Shown here: positions 1 through 8,957 of the stretch, piece after piece
Numbering within the stretch: the stretch's first letter is position 1
Layout of the letters: the number at the start of each line of letters is the position of its first letter
Assembly (NCBI GenBank): GCA_900549715.1
Contig: URPK01000001.1
Location: forward strand, 124,001-188,000
DNA: 64,000 nucleotides
Origin: an uncultured Collinsella sp.
GTDB taxonomy: Bacteria; Actinomycetota; Coriobacteriia; Coriobacteriales; Coriobacteriaceae
Reading direction: 5' to 3'
Translations under genes and position numbers: made by a program
Notes under the pieces: model-generated
Seen by the model: the letters and a program-made list of their open reading frames with translations, nothing else
Databases searched by the model: none
What the model was told of the DNA's origin: nothing

Positions 1-1183
1 CCTCGCGCACCGCGACGAGCGTCACAATCGGCGTATCGCTGTCGCCGCCCAGATAGATGCATAGCGTGCTGCCATTTTGCCAAGTCTCGACCTTGCCGTA
101 CCACTCGACGGGGATATCGAGCTGGTAGAGGTCGGTTGCCTTGTGACGGGCGTCGGCATCACGGGCCGCCTGTGCTTTTTGTGCGCTCACGGCATTGACG
201 GCGGCGTCGCGCCGTGCGGTTGCCGCCTGCTGGAGCACCTTGGCGGTGGCGGCGGAGCTCGCGCCTCCCTCCTCGGCATATTTGGCGGCGGCATCGATCT
301 GGTCGTCGGTTACCGTGTCGGCCGAAGGCACCTTGAGCTTAAAGGCGGCCTGGCTGCTTAGGTCCTGTCCGTCGCTCTTGATCGTGACCTGCGCCTTGGT
401 GGTCGGCACGGTATAGACGGTGCCGTCGGACGCGATGGGGGAGGCGGCAACGGAGAGCGTGTAGTCACCGGGCAGCAGTTTGATGCCACGGCCGTGCTCG
501 TCAACATAGAGTGTTTCGCTCACAGAGGAGCCGTCAGAATCCTGACCGCTCACCTGTACGGGAATCTTGGAGCCGGTGGAACAGTCGAGTCCCGCGGCAT
601 GCACGCCAATCTGCACTGACATCATCGTGTGGGCATTGGCGGCGACAGCGGCAGCCTGCTCTTGCTGATATCCGTTCCAGGCTGCGTAGCCTGCGCCGCC
701 GGCGACGAGCGCGACGGCCACAACGCCGGCAACCATCAGGTTGCGGCGCTTGGGCGACATCTTACGATGACGAACCTCGGCCTCGCGTGTCGAGGGAACG
801 GACGGTAGGGGAATATCGCCCATGGCGATGGTCTCGTCCACGGCAGGTGCAGAGCCTAAGCCAGGGAGCTCGCGGGTCAGCGAATCTTCGGCCGGTAAGC
901 CGTCGAGCAGGATGGTTTCCTCGCTCGTGTCGGATTCGGGCTGGTCGTCGGCCTCACATTCGGATTCCTCGTGCCCCGCCTCGTCTTCGGTGGGCGCGGC
1001 GCCATCGTCTTTTGCATCCTGATCATCGGGCTGCGCCTCGATTTCCGGCTCATCCTGCACATCAACGCTCGAATCGTCAAACGCAATCTCATCGAGTGAA
1101 ATTCGGTCTAAGCTCTCCAAGGCCTCAGCGCAAGCTTCTGCATCTTGGGCCGCATCCTCTTGACCCATCGTCTCATCTTTCAT
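1..1183 (-). CDS. Membrane-anchored protein with acidic cytoplasmic N-terminus (3' end outside window)
   Basis: Minus-strand reading frame open from ATG at 1183 to the window edge, so the C-terminus is missing. A GGGGGA ribosome-binding site sits 5 nt before the ATG. The first ~140 residues are very rich in Asp and Glu and look disordered. They are followed by a basic stop-transfer patch (RHRKMSPKRRN), one hydrophobic helix (MVAGVVAVALVAGGAGYAAW) and an outside region rich in Ala, Ser and Thr with a long helical Ala/Gln stretch. The topology is therefore N-in with a large extracellular part. I do not recognise the family. Nothing catalytic is visible; a cell-surface or envelope role is only inferred from topology. 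Confidence 0.7.
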   Translation of the reverse strand, partial: MKDETMGQEDAAQDAEACAEALESLDRISLDEIAFDDSSVDVQDEPEIEAQPDDQDAKDDGAAPTEDEAGHEESECEADDQPESDTSEETILLDGLPAEDSLTRELPGLGSAPAVDETIAMGDIPLPSVPSTREAEVRHRKMSPKRRNLMVAGVVAVALVAGGAGYAAWNGYQQEQAAAVAANAHTMMSVQIGVHAAGLDCSTGSKIPVQVSGQDSDGSSVSETLYVDEHGRGIKLLPGDYTLSVAASPIASDGTVYTVPTTKAQVTIKSDGQDLSSQAAFKLKVPSADTVTDDQIDAAAKYAEEGGASSAATAKVLQQAATARRDAAVNAVSAQKAQAARDADARHKATDLYQLDIPVEWYGKVETWQNGSTLCIYLGGDSDTPIVTLVAVRE

Positions 1184-1315
1184 ATATCCCCCAAGCTCAA
1201 TATCGGGACAACACTGTACCCAAAAACGGGACCCCATAGAGCCGCCGTATGATTTGAAATCCGATTTTATATATGCGCATGTTTTTGAATAGATGAATAA
1301 GACGCAACGACAAAA

Positions 1316-1350
1316 GCCCCCGGAAAGCGAGTGAAACGCTTTCCGGGGGC
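1316..1350 (-). terminator. Intrinsic terminator of the 1420-2427 gene
   Basis: Perfect 14-bp stem (1316-1329 pairs with 1337-1350) with a 7-nt loop. Read on the minus strand it is followed by TTTT, so it ends the minus-strand transcript coming from the gene at 1420. Confidence 0.8.
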
Positions 1351-1419
1351 TCTGCGAGACATTGGATTGAAAAACCTGGCGGGCGGGCCTATGCCCAAGC
1401 GCCAACAGCGACCAACATG

Positions 1420-2427
1420 TTACTCGGCGTGTGCGTAATCCACCTTGGCGCGGCGGGCGGTAGCCTTCTCCCAATCGCTGGTGCCCTCAAAGACATCCTG
1501 CTTGTAGGGGTTGCGGCCGAGCTTCTTGGCACGGTAGGCGACGTAGATGATTGCGGCGACGTTGGCGACCAGTGCGGCGATTGAGACCGCGGTAGCGGCG
1601 CCGGGGTCGAGCGTGGAGTGGGTCACAAAGATGGACTCCTCCTGGAAGAACGGGAACACCTGGGCAAACATGCACCAAATGGCCAGCGTAAAGGCGCGGT
1701 TCTGAATCCAGCCGCCCTTGTTCCAGATAAAGGCGGCGACGGTGGGCGCCAGCAGCAGCGCAAAGCCGCAGAACCAGGAGTGGGTGGGCAGGCAGTTGTA
1801 GGTGTAGCAGAAGTTCCAGATATCGTAGGCGATGATGTAGACCCAGGTCATATCGGGCCACAGCATGTCGGTCTTGTCCTCGGAGGCGTAGACGCTCCAC
1901 CAACCGGTCATGCAGAAGATGTTGATGATACCGGCGATGCCGTTGAACACGTTGTTCCAGCCGGCCAGCTGCGTAGCACCTTCGGAGGTGACCCAAGTGG
2001 ACTGGCCCAGGACAAAGAAGTGATAGGCGCTCTCAAAGTCGGACACGACGGCGATCATGATGTTGATGGCGACGATCACAAACGGCCACGCGCGGAACCA
2101 GTGTGCCTTGCCGATCTTGCCCCACTGATACTTAATGGCGATGAAGCCCCAGCAACCGGCCAACGCCGCGTAGACCTTGGCGTAGTGGAACCAGCTGTTC
2201 TGGTACACATGGGTGGGGTTGGTGAGCGCCCACTCGGCACCCTGTGAGACGCCAATGGCGATGGCGACGCAGTAGATGGTCATGGCCAGCGGAGCCACGC
2301 CAAAGATGATTGCCGCGCCCAGCTTGGTGCGGCGGCCGACCTCGTTGAGCACGATCAGGCCAATAAAGACCATGGCCCAGCCGGCCCAGTGGATAAGGGT
2401 ATCGCTACCCCAAACATCGAACAGCAT
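1420..2427 (-). CDS. Polytopic membrane protein, DUF5692-like
   Basis: 335 residues with about nine hydrophobic segments separated by short loops and very rich in Trp and aromatic residues (for example WGSDTLIHWAGWAMVF near the N-terminus). From memory it resembles the DUF5692 family of unknown function found in gut anaerobes; this needs a profile search. The C-terminal ~35 residues are charged and cytoplasmic. The gene lies 63 nt downstream of the TetR gene on the same strand and is closed by a strong terminator, so the two probably form a regulator/membrane-protein transcript. The substrate, if it is a transporter, cannot be deduced. Confidence 0.75.
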   Translation of the reverse strand: MLFDVWGSDTLIHWAGWAMVFIGLIVLNEVGRRTKLGAAIIFGVAPLAMTIYCVAIAIGVSQGAEWALTNPTHVYQNSWFHYAKVYAALAGCWGFIAIKYQWGKIGKAHWFRAWPFVIVAINIMIAVVSDFESAYHFFVLGQSTWVTSEGATQLAGWNNVFNGIAGIINIFCMTGWWSVYASEDKTDMLWPDMTWVYIIAYDIWNFCYTYNCLPTHSWFCGFALLLAPTVAAFIWNKGGWIQNRAFTLAIWCMFAQVFPFFQEESIFVTHSTLDPGAATAVSIAALVANVAAIIYVAYRAKKLGRNPYKQDVFEGTSDWEKATARRAKVDYAHAE

Positions 2428-2490
2428 GCTGCTCTCCTTTCACACGCCCGCGGCCCCTCTTCTGATCGCGGGCAGTTTGGCCAAATGTCG

Positions 2491-3153
2491 TCAGTTCTGG
2501 GGCTTGCGCTCCGGATACTTGGCGGTATAGCCCTCGATGTGGAGTGTCGAGGCGATGATTTCCTTGACCGTCTCGTCGGGCACATCGGGGTGCGTGCGGA
2601 TATACATCAAAAGACCCATGATGAGGGTGTAGAACGTCTCGTAGACATGGTCGATGCGTAGCTCATGATGGGCGACAAAATCCACCACGGTGGTATCGCA
2701 GATATACTGCGCCACGCGCTGGACCACGTTGTGCAAAAAGCCGCCGTATAGCGCGCCGCTGCTCGAGGTGAGCGTGCTCGGCAGCTCGTGGCCGCTGGCG
2801 ACCAGGCGTTTAAAGAGCGGGGCGACGGTGTCGAGCGCGCCCTCGATATCACCAACGGTGCGGCCGGCATTCCACGTCTCGAGCTCGGAGATAAAACCGT
2901 CGATTGCCTCGTCCATGACGGCGGTGACGGCGGCGTCCATGTCGGCGAAGTAGTGGTAGAACAGCGAGCGCGTGCAGCCGGCTCGCTTGGTTACGGCCGA
3001 TACCGATAGGTGGGACACGCCCAGCTCGGAGCTTACGGTGCGCACGGCATCGAGGATCTCGCGACGGCGTTCGTCGCCCGTCAGGCGCTTTGCCGCGCTG
3101 TCGGACGCGAGGACGGCATCAGCCACAGAGATGTTTGCCGTGTTATCGCTCAT
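2491..3153 (-). CDS. TetR/AcrR family transcriptional regulator
   Basis: N-terminal helix-turn-helix (about residues 30-75: RREILDAVRTVSSELGVSHL, then a recognition helix ending in RSLFYHYF, the TetR signature), followed by an all-helical ligand domain. I place the start at ATG 3153 (MSDNTAN) because AGGCGG lies 7 nt upstream; an in-frame ATG at 3171 would add six residues but has only a weak site. The gene is divergent from the oxidoreductase at 3344, and two matching palindromes lie in the gap. It probably controls itself, the membrane protein after it and the divergent oxidoreductase. The inducer is unknown. Confidence 0.9.
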   Translation of the reverse strand: MSDNTANISVADAVLASDSAAKRLTGDERRREILDAVRTVSSELGVSHLSVSAVTKRAGCTRSLFYHYFADMDAAVTAVMDEAIDGFISELETWNAGRTVGDIEGALDTVAPLFKRLVASGHELPSTLTSSSGALYGGFLHNVVQRVAQYICDTTVVDFVAHHELRIDHVYETFYTLIMGLLMYIRTHPDVPDETVKEIIASTLHIEGYTAKYPERKPQN

Positions 3154-3212
3154 GCGTTTGCCGCCTTTCATCCGTTTGGGCCCGACCGTTCGCCTAACAG
3201 TCTTGAATATTG

Positions 3213-3250
3213 TTGACGGTTCGTCAATACTATTTTTGACACAATGTCAA
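3213..3250. promoter_or_regulatory. Pair of TTGAC-N5-GTCAA operators
   Basis: Two identical-architecture 15-bp dyads, 3213-3227 and 3236-3250, centres 23 bp apart (about two helical turns), in the divergent tetR/oxidoreductase gap. The first lies between a possible -35 (TTGAAT, 3203) and -10 (TACTAT, 3228) for the rightward gene. These are the obvious binding sites for the TetR protein encoded next door. Confidence 0.75.
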
Positions 3251-3343
3251 CAATGGCGGGTGAACGGCATGGGGGCATGCCCGGCCTGCAAAAAAAGAGG
3301 GGTGCCGCGGTCTCGCCGGGCTGCGGCAAGAGAAGGGATAACC

Positions 3344-6121
3344 ATGATTCTCAACGGACCGGGGATTAGCTATACCGAGCCCGATATCGGCGCGGAGTTC
3401 GTGCCGCCGATACCGGAGCATCCGCGCGAGGCCATCGTCAAACTGTGTGAGCACTGCACCAACCGTCTGCTGCACCGCGACGAGCTGCTGGGCTACGAGT
3501 ACTGGTCGTTTGCCGAGGCCGCAACCGACGAGCAGGCCGAAGTGCTCTGCAAGATGAAGATGCGCCGTCCCTATACGCTGCCCGAGATGGTCAAGCTCAC
3601 CGGCATGCCCGAGGCCGATATCGAAAAAATGCTCGACGACATGAGCTACACGGGTCTGCTCGAGTACAACTGGGAAAACCCCGAGCGCGCCAAGCAGTGG
3701 GTGCTGCCCATGCTGGTGCCGGGTTCTGCCGAGTTCCTCAACATGCGCGTGAGCCAGCTCGAGGAACACCCGGTCTACGCCAAGTTCTTTGAACAGGCAT
3801 CCAAAGGCCCGCTGTCCCGCGCCACGCCGATGGTGCCGCCCGGCGGTGCCGGCATCGGCATGCATGTCATTCCGGTCGAGAAGGCCATCGATGCCGCGAG
3901 CACCTCGGTGCCGATCGAGCATATCGAGCATTGGCTCGACAAATACGATGGCAAATATGCCGCTAGCACCTGCAGCTGCCGCGCGAGCCGTCGCGTGATG
4001 GGAGAGGGCTGCGCCGACGACCCGGCCGATTGGTGCATCGCCGTGGGCGATATGGCCGACTACGTGGTCGAGACCGACCGCGGCCATTATGTGACGCGCG
4101 AGGAGGTCTACGACATCCTGCGCCAGGCCGAGGACAACGGCTTTGTGCACCAGATCACCAACATCGACGGTGAGAACAAAATCTTCGCCATCTGCAACTG
4201 CAACGTCAACGTGTGCTACGCCCTGCGCACTTCGCAGCTGTTCAACACGCCCAACCTGTCGCGCTCAGCCTATGTCGCCAAGGTCGAGAAAGACAAGTGC
4301 GTGGCCTGCGGTCGCTGCGTTGAGGTGTGTCCGGCCGGCGCCGCCAAACTGGGCCAGAAGCTCTGCAGCAAAAAGGCCGGCGGCCGCGTGCCCGAGTATC
4401 CGCGCCAGGAGCTGCCCGATGCCACCAAGTGGGATCACACCAAGTGGTCGCCCAACTACCGCAACGACAACCGCATCGAGACGCACGAGTCTGGCACCGC
4501 GCCCTGCAAGACGGCTTGCCCCGCTCACGTTGCCGTTCAGGGCTACTTAAAGCTTGCGGCGCAGGGCCGCTGCGACGAGGCTCTGGCGCTCATCAAGCGC
4601 GAGAACCCGCTGCCCGCTATCTGCGGCCGTGTGTGCAACCGCCGCTGCGAGGATGCCTGCACCCGCGGCCGTGTGGACGCCGCCGTGGCTATCGACGAGG
4701 TCAAGAAGTTTATCGCCCAGCGCGATCTGGATGCCGCGACTCGCTATGTCCCACCTGTGGTGACCCCGACGCGTGCCGGCGGCTTCGACCAGAAGATCGC
4801 CATCATCGGCGCCGGTCCGGCCGGTCTGTCCTGCGCCTTCTATCTGGCCGAGAAGGGCTACAAGCCCGTCGTGTTCGAGAAAAACGAGCGCCCGGGCGGC
4901 ATGCTCACCTACGGCATTCCCAGCTTTAAGCTGCAGAAGGATGTTATCGAGGCCGAGGTCGAGGTCATTCGCCTGATGGGTGCCGAGTTCCGCTATGGCG
5001 TGGAAGTCGGTCGCGACGTGACGCTCGACGAGCTGCGCGCGCAGGGCTTTAAGGCCTTCTACGTGGCCATTGGCTGCCAGGGCGGCCGCCTTGCCGGCAT
5101 TCCGGGCGAGGATGCCGAGGATGTGACCGTGGCCGTCGACTTCCTTCGCGAGGTTAACAGCGGCAAGATCGACGCGCTGCCCGGGCGCACCATCGTGGTG
5201 GGCGGCGGCAACGTGGCCATCGATGTCGCGCGCAACGCCTGCCGTCTGGGTTCCGAGCACGTTGAGATGTTCTGCCTGGAGAGCGAGGCCCAGATGCCTG
5301 CCAGCGAGGAGGAGCGTCGCGAGGCCATTGAGGACGGCGCGCACATTAGCTGCGGCTGGGGCCCCAAGGAGATTCACCTGGACGAGGCCGGTCGTGTGTG
5401 CGGTATCACCTTCAAGCGCTGCACGCGTGTCTTTGACGACGAGGGCCGTTTTGCGCCCGAGTATGACGAGAACGACTTGCGCCGTGTCGATGCCGACCGT
5501 GTCGTCATGTCGATTGGCCAGTCCATTGTGTGGGGCGACCTGCTGGCTGGCTCCAAGGTGGAGCTCGGCCGCAGCCAGGGTGCCCTTGCCGATCCGCAGA
5601 CGTACCAGACCGCCGAGCCCGACATCTTTGTGGGCGGCGACGTCTACACCGGTCCCAGCTTTGCTATCGACGCCATCGCCGCCGGTCACGAGGCCGCCGT
5701 GTCCATCCATCGCTTTGTGCAGCCGGGCTCCACGCTCACCATCGGCCGCAACCAGCGCCGCTACACCGCGCTTGACCGCGACGATGTTGTGATTGAGAGC
5801 TATGACAACGCAAGCCGCGAGGTGGCACGTGTCGACCGCGAGCGCGAGAAGGCTGCGCCCTTTAGCGAGTACGTCGAGACCTTTACCGAGGAGCAGGTGC
5901 GCGCCGAGACCGCTCGCTGCTTGGGCTGCGGTGCCTCGATCGTCGACCCCAACAAGTGCATCGGCTGCGGCCTGTGCACCACCAAGTGCGCGTTTGACGC
6001 CATCCATCTGGATCGCGACCGCCCCGAGTGCTCCACGATGGTCAAATACGAGCAAAAGCTCCCCAGCCTCGGCAAGTACGCTTTGAAGCGTGCGATCAAA
6101 ATCAAATTTGGGAAGAAATAA
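3344..6121 (+). CDS. FAD-dependent NAD(P)H oxidoreductase with GltD-like core and two ferredoxin modules
   Basis: 925 residues from ATG 3344 (GAAGGG upstream). In order: an N-terminal helical/winged-helix-like region; a Cys-rich segment (CSCR, later CNCNVNVC); a 4Fe-4S motif CVACGRCVEVCP from residue 319; the GltD-type Cys-rich domain (CKTACPAH, CGRVCNRRC); a dinucleotide fold with GAGPAG at ~489 for FAD; a second one with VVGGGNVAIDVA at ~620 for NAD(P)H; the GGD FAD motif; and a terminal ferredoxin CIGCGLCTTKC from residue 872. It should move electrons between NAD(P)H, flavin and Fe-S centres in the cytosol, probably with a partner. The electron acceptor is not identifiable. The longer upstream frame overlaps the tetR operators and is not the start. 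Confidence 0.88.
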   Translation: MILNGPGISYTEPDIGAEFVPPIPEHPREAIVKLCEHCTNRLLHRDELLGYEYWSFAEAATDEQAEVLCKMKMRRPYTLPEMVKLTGMPEADIEKMLDDMSYTGLLEYNWENPERAKQWVLPMLVPGSAEFLNMRVSQLEEHPVYAKFFEQASKGPLSRATPMVPPGGAGIGMHVIPVEKAIDAASTSVPIEHIEHWLDKYDGKYAASTCSCRASRRVMGEGCADDPADWCIAVGDMADYVVETDRGHYVTREEVYDILRQAEDNGFVHQITNIDGENKIFAICNCNVNVCYALRTSQLFNTPNLSRSAYVAKVEKDKCVACGRCVEVCPAGAAKLGQKLCSKKAGGRVPEYPRQELPDATKWDHTKWSPNYRNDNRIETHESGTAPCKTACPAHVAVQGYLKLAAQGRCDEALALIKRENPLPAICGRVCNRRCEDACTRGRVDAAVAIDEVKKFIAQRDLDAATRYVPPVVTPTRAGGFDQKIAIIGAGPAGLSCAFYLAEKGYKPVVFEKNERPGGMLTYGIPSFKLQKDVIEAEVEVIRLMGAEFRYGVEVGRDVTLDELRAQGFKAFYVAIGCQGGRLAGIPGEDAEDVTVAVDFLREVNSGKIDALPGRTIVVGGGNVAIDVARNACRLGSEHVEMFCLESEAQMPASEEERREAIEDGAHISCGWGPKEIHLDEAGRVCGITFKRCTRVFDDEGRFAPEYDENDLRRVDADRVVMSIGQSIVWGDLLAGSKVELGRSQGALADPQTYQTAEPDIFVGGDVYTGPSFAIDAIAAGHEAAVSIHRFVQPGSTLTIGRNQRRYTALDRDDVVIESYDNASREVARVDREREKAAPFSEYVETFTEEQVRAETARCLGCGASIVDPNKCIGCGLCTTKCAFDAIHLDRDRPECSTMVKYEQKLPSLGKYALKRAIKIKFGKK

Positions 6122-6206
6122 AAAACGCAACAAACAAGAGAACGGCGTAGAGAACGGTTGGACAGCGAGCGAGTCCCAGGCGTGGCGAGGTGCCTTGAAA
6201 GAGGAG

Positions 6207-6303
6207 GGCATAGGGCTTTTGCCCATGCCCGACGATTGAAAGGCAGATCGTCCGTCTGGGGCTCGCGCAGCGTCAAGTCGACCGCCGTTCGTTAGAACGG
6301 CGG
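6207..6303 (+). other. Two hairpins between the oxidoreductase and hypA
   Basis: 6207-6231 folds as GGGCAT(A)GGGC-TTTT-GCCCATGCCC. 6282-6303 is a perfect 9-bp stem with a GTTA loop ending 8 nt before the hypA start. Neither is followed by a T-run, so they look like processing or mRNA-stability hairpins rather than terminators. Confidence 0.45.
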
Positions 6304-6311
6304 AAGAAAAA

Positions 6312-6740
6312 GTGCATGAATTAGGGATTGTGTATCACATCATTCGCGATGTTGAGAATGTGGCGCGCGCCAATGGCGTGAGTCGCGTTTCGAGCGTGAC
6401 GCTGCTCCTGGGCGAGGTCTCGGGCGTCGTTCCCGATCTGCTGCTTGATGCTTGGCGCTGGGCGGCAGATAAAAAGCCTATCACGCAGGGCTCGGAGCTT
6501 ATTGTGGAGCCTGTCGAGGCCGTGACGCATTGCGAGGCGTGCGGCTGCGACTACGCGACGGTCGAGCACGGCAAGACCTGCCCCCATTGCGGTAGCGGCG
6601 AGACCTATCTGCTGCAGGGCCAGGAGGTCATGATCAAGCAGATCGAGACCCCCGACGAGGACCCGACAGACGCTGCCCCCGACGGCCTATCCGATGCCCC
6701 CGATGCCGTCGACGCCGCCAACCCCCTCCACATCGCCTAA
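6312..6740 (+). CDS. hypA: Hydrogenase maturation nickel metallochaperone HypA
   Basis: GTG start at 6312 gives the canonical MHELG N-terminus, whose His2 and Glu3 help bind nickel in HypA. A zinc site C74-X2-C77 and C90-X2-C93 is present, with the family's 12-residue spacing. HypA delivers nickel to [NiFe]-hydrogenase large subunits together with HypB. At 142 residues it is longer than the usual ~115 because of a Pro/Asp/Ala-rich acidic tail after residue ~117. No other hyp or hydrogenase gene lies nearby. The gene follows the oxidoreductase by 190 nt and may share its transcript. Confidence 0.92.
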   Translation: MHELGIVYHIIRDVENVARANGVSRVSSVTLLLGEVSGVVPDLLLDAWRWAADKKPITQGSELIVEPVEAVTHCEACGCDYATVEHGKTCPHCGSGETYLLQGQEVMIKQIETPDEDPTDAAPDGLSDAPDAVDAANPLHIA

Positions 6741-6742
6741 CT

Positions 6743-6798
6743 TAGTCGTTGGGGACGTTCTTAAACGACTAGTCATTAAAGAACGTCCCTAACGACTA
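6743..6798. repeat. Dispersed palindromic repeat, GTCATTGGGGACG family
   Basis: 20-bp arms 6743-6762 and 6779-6798 pair with one G-T wobble, around a GACTAGTC core. Near-identical elements occur at 50499-50554 and 56342-56396. It sits right after hypA and could act as a terminator-like hairpin. Confidence 0.75.
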
Positions 6799-7114
6799 CT
6801 TTGCTAGAGCATATTTCTTACCATTAGTCAAGCACCATCTGTTTAAACGAAATGGCCTCAACGCGAGCACATTTGTGTCTGTTTAAAACCGGCAATAACG
6901 AACAGCGTGCTCAATTCGGTCATGTAAATAGATCAGCTATCAATCCTCAGCAGCAAATCAGCCAAAATACTGGAATGTAATCAGCTTGTAACAAAACAAG
7001 ACGTTTAAACAAATAATGCTACCTTTTGCAGTTTTTCAAACAATTCTGCTGTATTTGCAGCTATACTCCATAACTGTCGTGTAGGAATTACGTAGACAAA
7101 AAGGAGGTTATGTG
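6799..7114 (+). promoter_or_regulatory. Upstream region of the mannose PTS with GTTTAAAC motifs
   Basis: No gene seen. AT-rich leader containing the 8-bp palindrome GTTTAAAC at 6841 and 7003 and a near copy GTTTAAAA at 6881; the first two are embedded in TCTGTTTAAA 40 bp apart. A possible -10 (TATACT) is at 7062 but I find no convincing -35. AAGGAGG at 7101-7107 is the ribosome-binding site of the PTS gene. Confidence 0.4.
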
Positions 7115-8104
7115 ATGGTAAGTATTGTTCTTGCTAGCCATGGTGACTTGGCGGCTGGAATCAAGCAGACGGGCTCGATGGTCTTTGGCGATCAGCCGTC
7201 TGTTGCCGTGGTCTCGCTCGAGCCGAGCATGGGCCCCGACGACTTCCGTGCCAAGGTCGAGGAGGCAATCGCTTCCTTCGAGGACCAGGAGCAGGTGCTC
7301 TTCCTCGTTGATCTGTGGGGCGGCACGCCGTTCAACCAGATCAGCGGGCTCATCGAGGGCCACGATTCCTGGGCTATCGTCACCGGTGTCAACCTGCCTA
7401 TGCTCATCGAGGCATATTCGCAGCGCTTTGACGCAAAGAACACTGCACATGCGATCGCAAAACATCTCGTGACTGAGGCTAAGGCTGGCGTGCGCGTCAA
7501 GCCCGAGTCTCTGGAGCCCGAGGAGAAGAAGCCGGCTGCGGCCGCCGCTGCTCCTGCAGGCGCCATCCCTCCGGGAACGGTCATCGGCGACGGGCACATC
7601 AAGATCGCCCACGTCCGTATCGACACCCGTCTGCTTCATGGTCAGGTGGCCACCACTTGGACCAAGCAGATCAACCCCAATCGCATCATCGTGGTTTCCG
7701 ACGGCGTTGCTCACGACGAGCTCCGCAAGACCATGATCGAGCAGGCTGCCCCTCCGGGAGTCCATGCCAACGTCGTGCCCATCAAGAAGATGGCCGAGGT
7801 CGTCAAGGACACGCGCTTTGGTGACACCAAGGCCATGCTGCTCTTCGAGAACCCGCAGGATCTGCTCAGGGCCATCGAGGCCGGCGTCGACATCAAGGAA
7901 GCCAACATCGGTTCCATGGCCCACTCCAAGGGCAAGGTCGTCGTCACCAACGCTGTCGCCATGGGCGATGACGACGTTAAGACTCTCGAGGCTCTCAAGG
8001 CCAAGGGCGTCAAGTTCGAGGTCCGCAAGGTTCCTTCGGATTCCTCCGAGGATCTCGACGCCATGTTGAAGAAAGCTAAGGCCGAACTGGCCGCTCAAGC
8101 ATAG
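7115..8104 (+). CDS. PTS mannose-family EIIAB fusion
   Basis: 329 residues. EIIA domain ~1-130 with phosphorylatable His9 (LASHGD); an Ala/Pro-rich linker ~135-155; EIIB domain to the end with active His175 in DTRLLHGQV. It passes phosphate from HPr to the incoming sugar at the membrane. ATG 7115 is chosen over the overlapping GTG 7112 because AGGAGG is then 7 nt away. It is the first gene of a four-gene operon. Mannose-family PTS often also carry glucose, fructose or amino sugars, so the exact substrate is open. Confidence 0.95.
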   Translation: MVSIVLASHGDLAAGIKQTGSMVFGDQPSVAVVSLEPSMGPDDFRAKVEEAIASFEDQEQVLFLVDLWGGTPFNQISGLIEGHDSWAIVTGVNLPMLIEAYSQRFDAKNTAHAIAKHLVTEAKAGVRVKPESLEPEEKKPAAAAAAPAGAIPPGTVIGDGHIKIAHVRIDTRLLHGQVATTWTKQINPNRIIVVSDGVAHDELRKTMIEQAAPPGVHANVVPIKKMAEVVKDTRFGDTKAMLLFENPQDLLRAIEAGVDIKEANIGSMAHSKGKVVVTNAVAMGDDDVKTLEALKAKGVKFEVRKVPSDSSEDLDAMLKKAKAELAAQA

Positions 8105-8122
8105 TAAAGGAGGGTCCGATAC

Positions 8123-8941
8123 ATGTCTGCAATCACTATTCTGCTTGTTGCGATTGTCGCGTTGCTTGCCGGTATGGAAGGCATTCTGGATGAGTTCCAG
8201 TTCCATCAGCCGCTCGTGGCATGCACGCTTATCGGTCTCGTAACCGGTCACCTTCAGGAGGGCATCCTCCTGGGCGGTTCGCTCCAGATGATGGCCCTTG
8301 GCTGGGCTAACGTCGGCGCCGCCGTCGCGCCTGACGCCGCTCTGGCCTCGGTCGCTTCTTCGATCATCATGGTGCTCGCCCTCAACGGCGGCGCCACCGA
8401 TTCGGCCAAGGCCGTTACCGCCGCCATCGCCGTCGCCGTTCCGCTGTCGGTCGCTGGCCTGTTCCTGACCATGATCTGCCGTACCCTGGCAACCGCTATC
8501 GCTCACGCCATGGACGGTTGCGCCGAGAAGGGCGACTTCGCCGGCATCGAGCGCTGGCAGTATGCTGCCATCCTCATGCAGGGCCTTCGTATCGCCATCC
8601 CGGCAGTACTTCTGTGCATCATCCCGGCCGAGGCCGTTACCAACGCGCTTAACGCTATGCCCGACTGGCTGTCTGGCGGCATGGCTGTCGGCGGCGGCAT
8701 GGTCGCTTCCGTCGGTTACGCCATGGTCATCAACATGATGGCCACCAAGGAGACCTGGCCGTTCTTCATCCTCGGCTTTGTCCTTGCTGCCATCCCTCAG
8801 CTCACGCTGATCGCCCTTGGCCTCATCGGCATCTCCCTTGCCCTCATCTACCTTGGCCTTAAGGATCTGGCCAAGCAGGGTGGCGGCATGGGCGGTGGCT
8901 CCGGTGACCCGCTCGGCGACATTCTGAACGATTACGAGTAG
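8123..8941 (+). CDS. PTS mannose-family EIIC
   Basis: 272 residues, polytopic, beginning MSAITILLVAIVALLAG, with the family's GGSLQMMALGWANVGAAVAPD region. It forms the sugar channel together with EIID. AAGGAGG precedes the ATG and the gene lies 18 nt after EIIAB. It ends with a Gly-rich cytoplasmic tail. Confidence 0.95.
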   Translation: MSAITILLVAIVALLAGMEGILDEFQFHQPLVACTLIGLVTGHLQEGILLGGSLQMMALGWANVGAAVAPDAALASVASSIIMVLALNGGATDSAKAVTAAIAVAVPLSVAGLFLTMICRTLATAIAHAMDGCAEKGDFAGIERWQYAAILMQGLRIAIPAVLLCIIPAEAVTNALNAMPDWLSGGMAVGGGMVASVGYAMVINMMATKETWPFFILGFVLAAIPQLTLIALGLIGISLALIYLGLKDLAKQGGGMGGGSGDPLGDILNDYE

Positions 8942-8957
8942 GAGGGGAGTGATACAT

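Noticed and set aside
7021..7070. Sigma-54 promoter for the mannose PTS
   Set aside because: Such operons often use sigma-54, and TGC-rich elements are present, but the GG-N10-GC spacing required at -24/-12 is not found.
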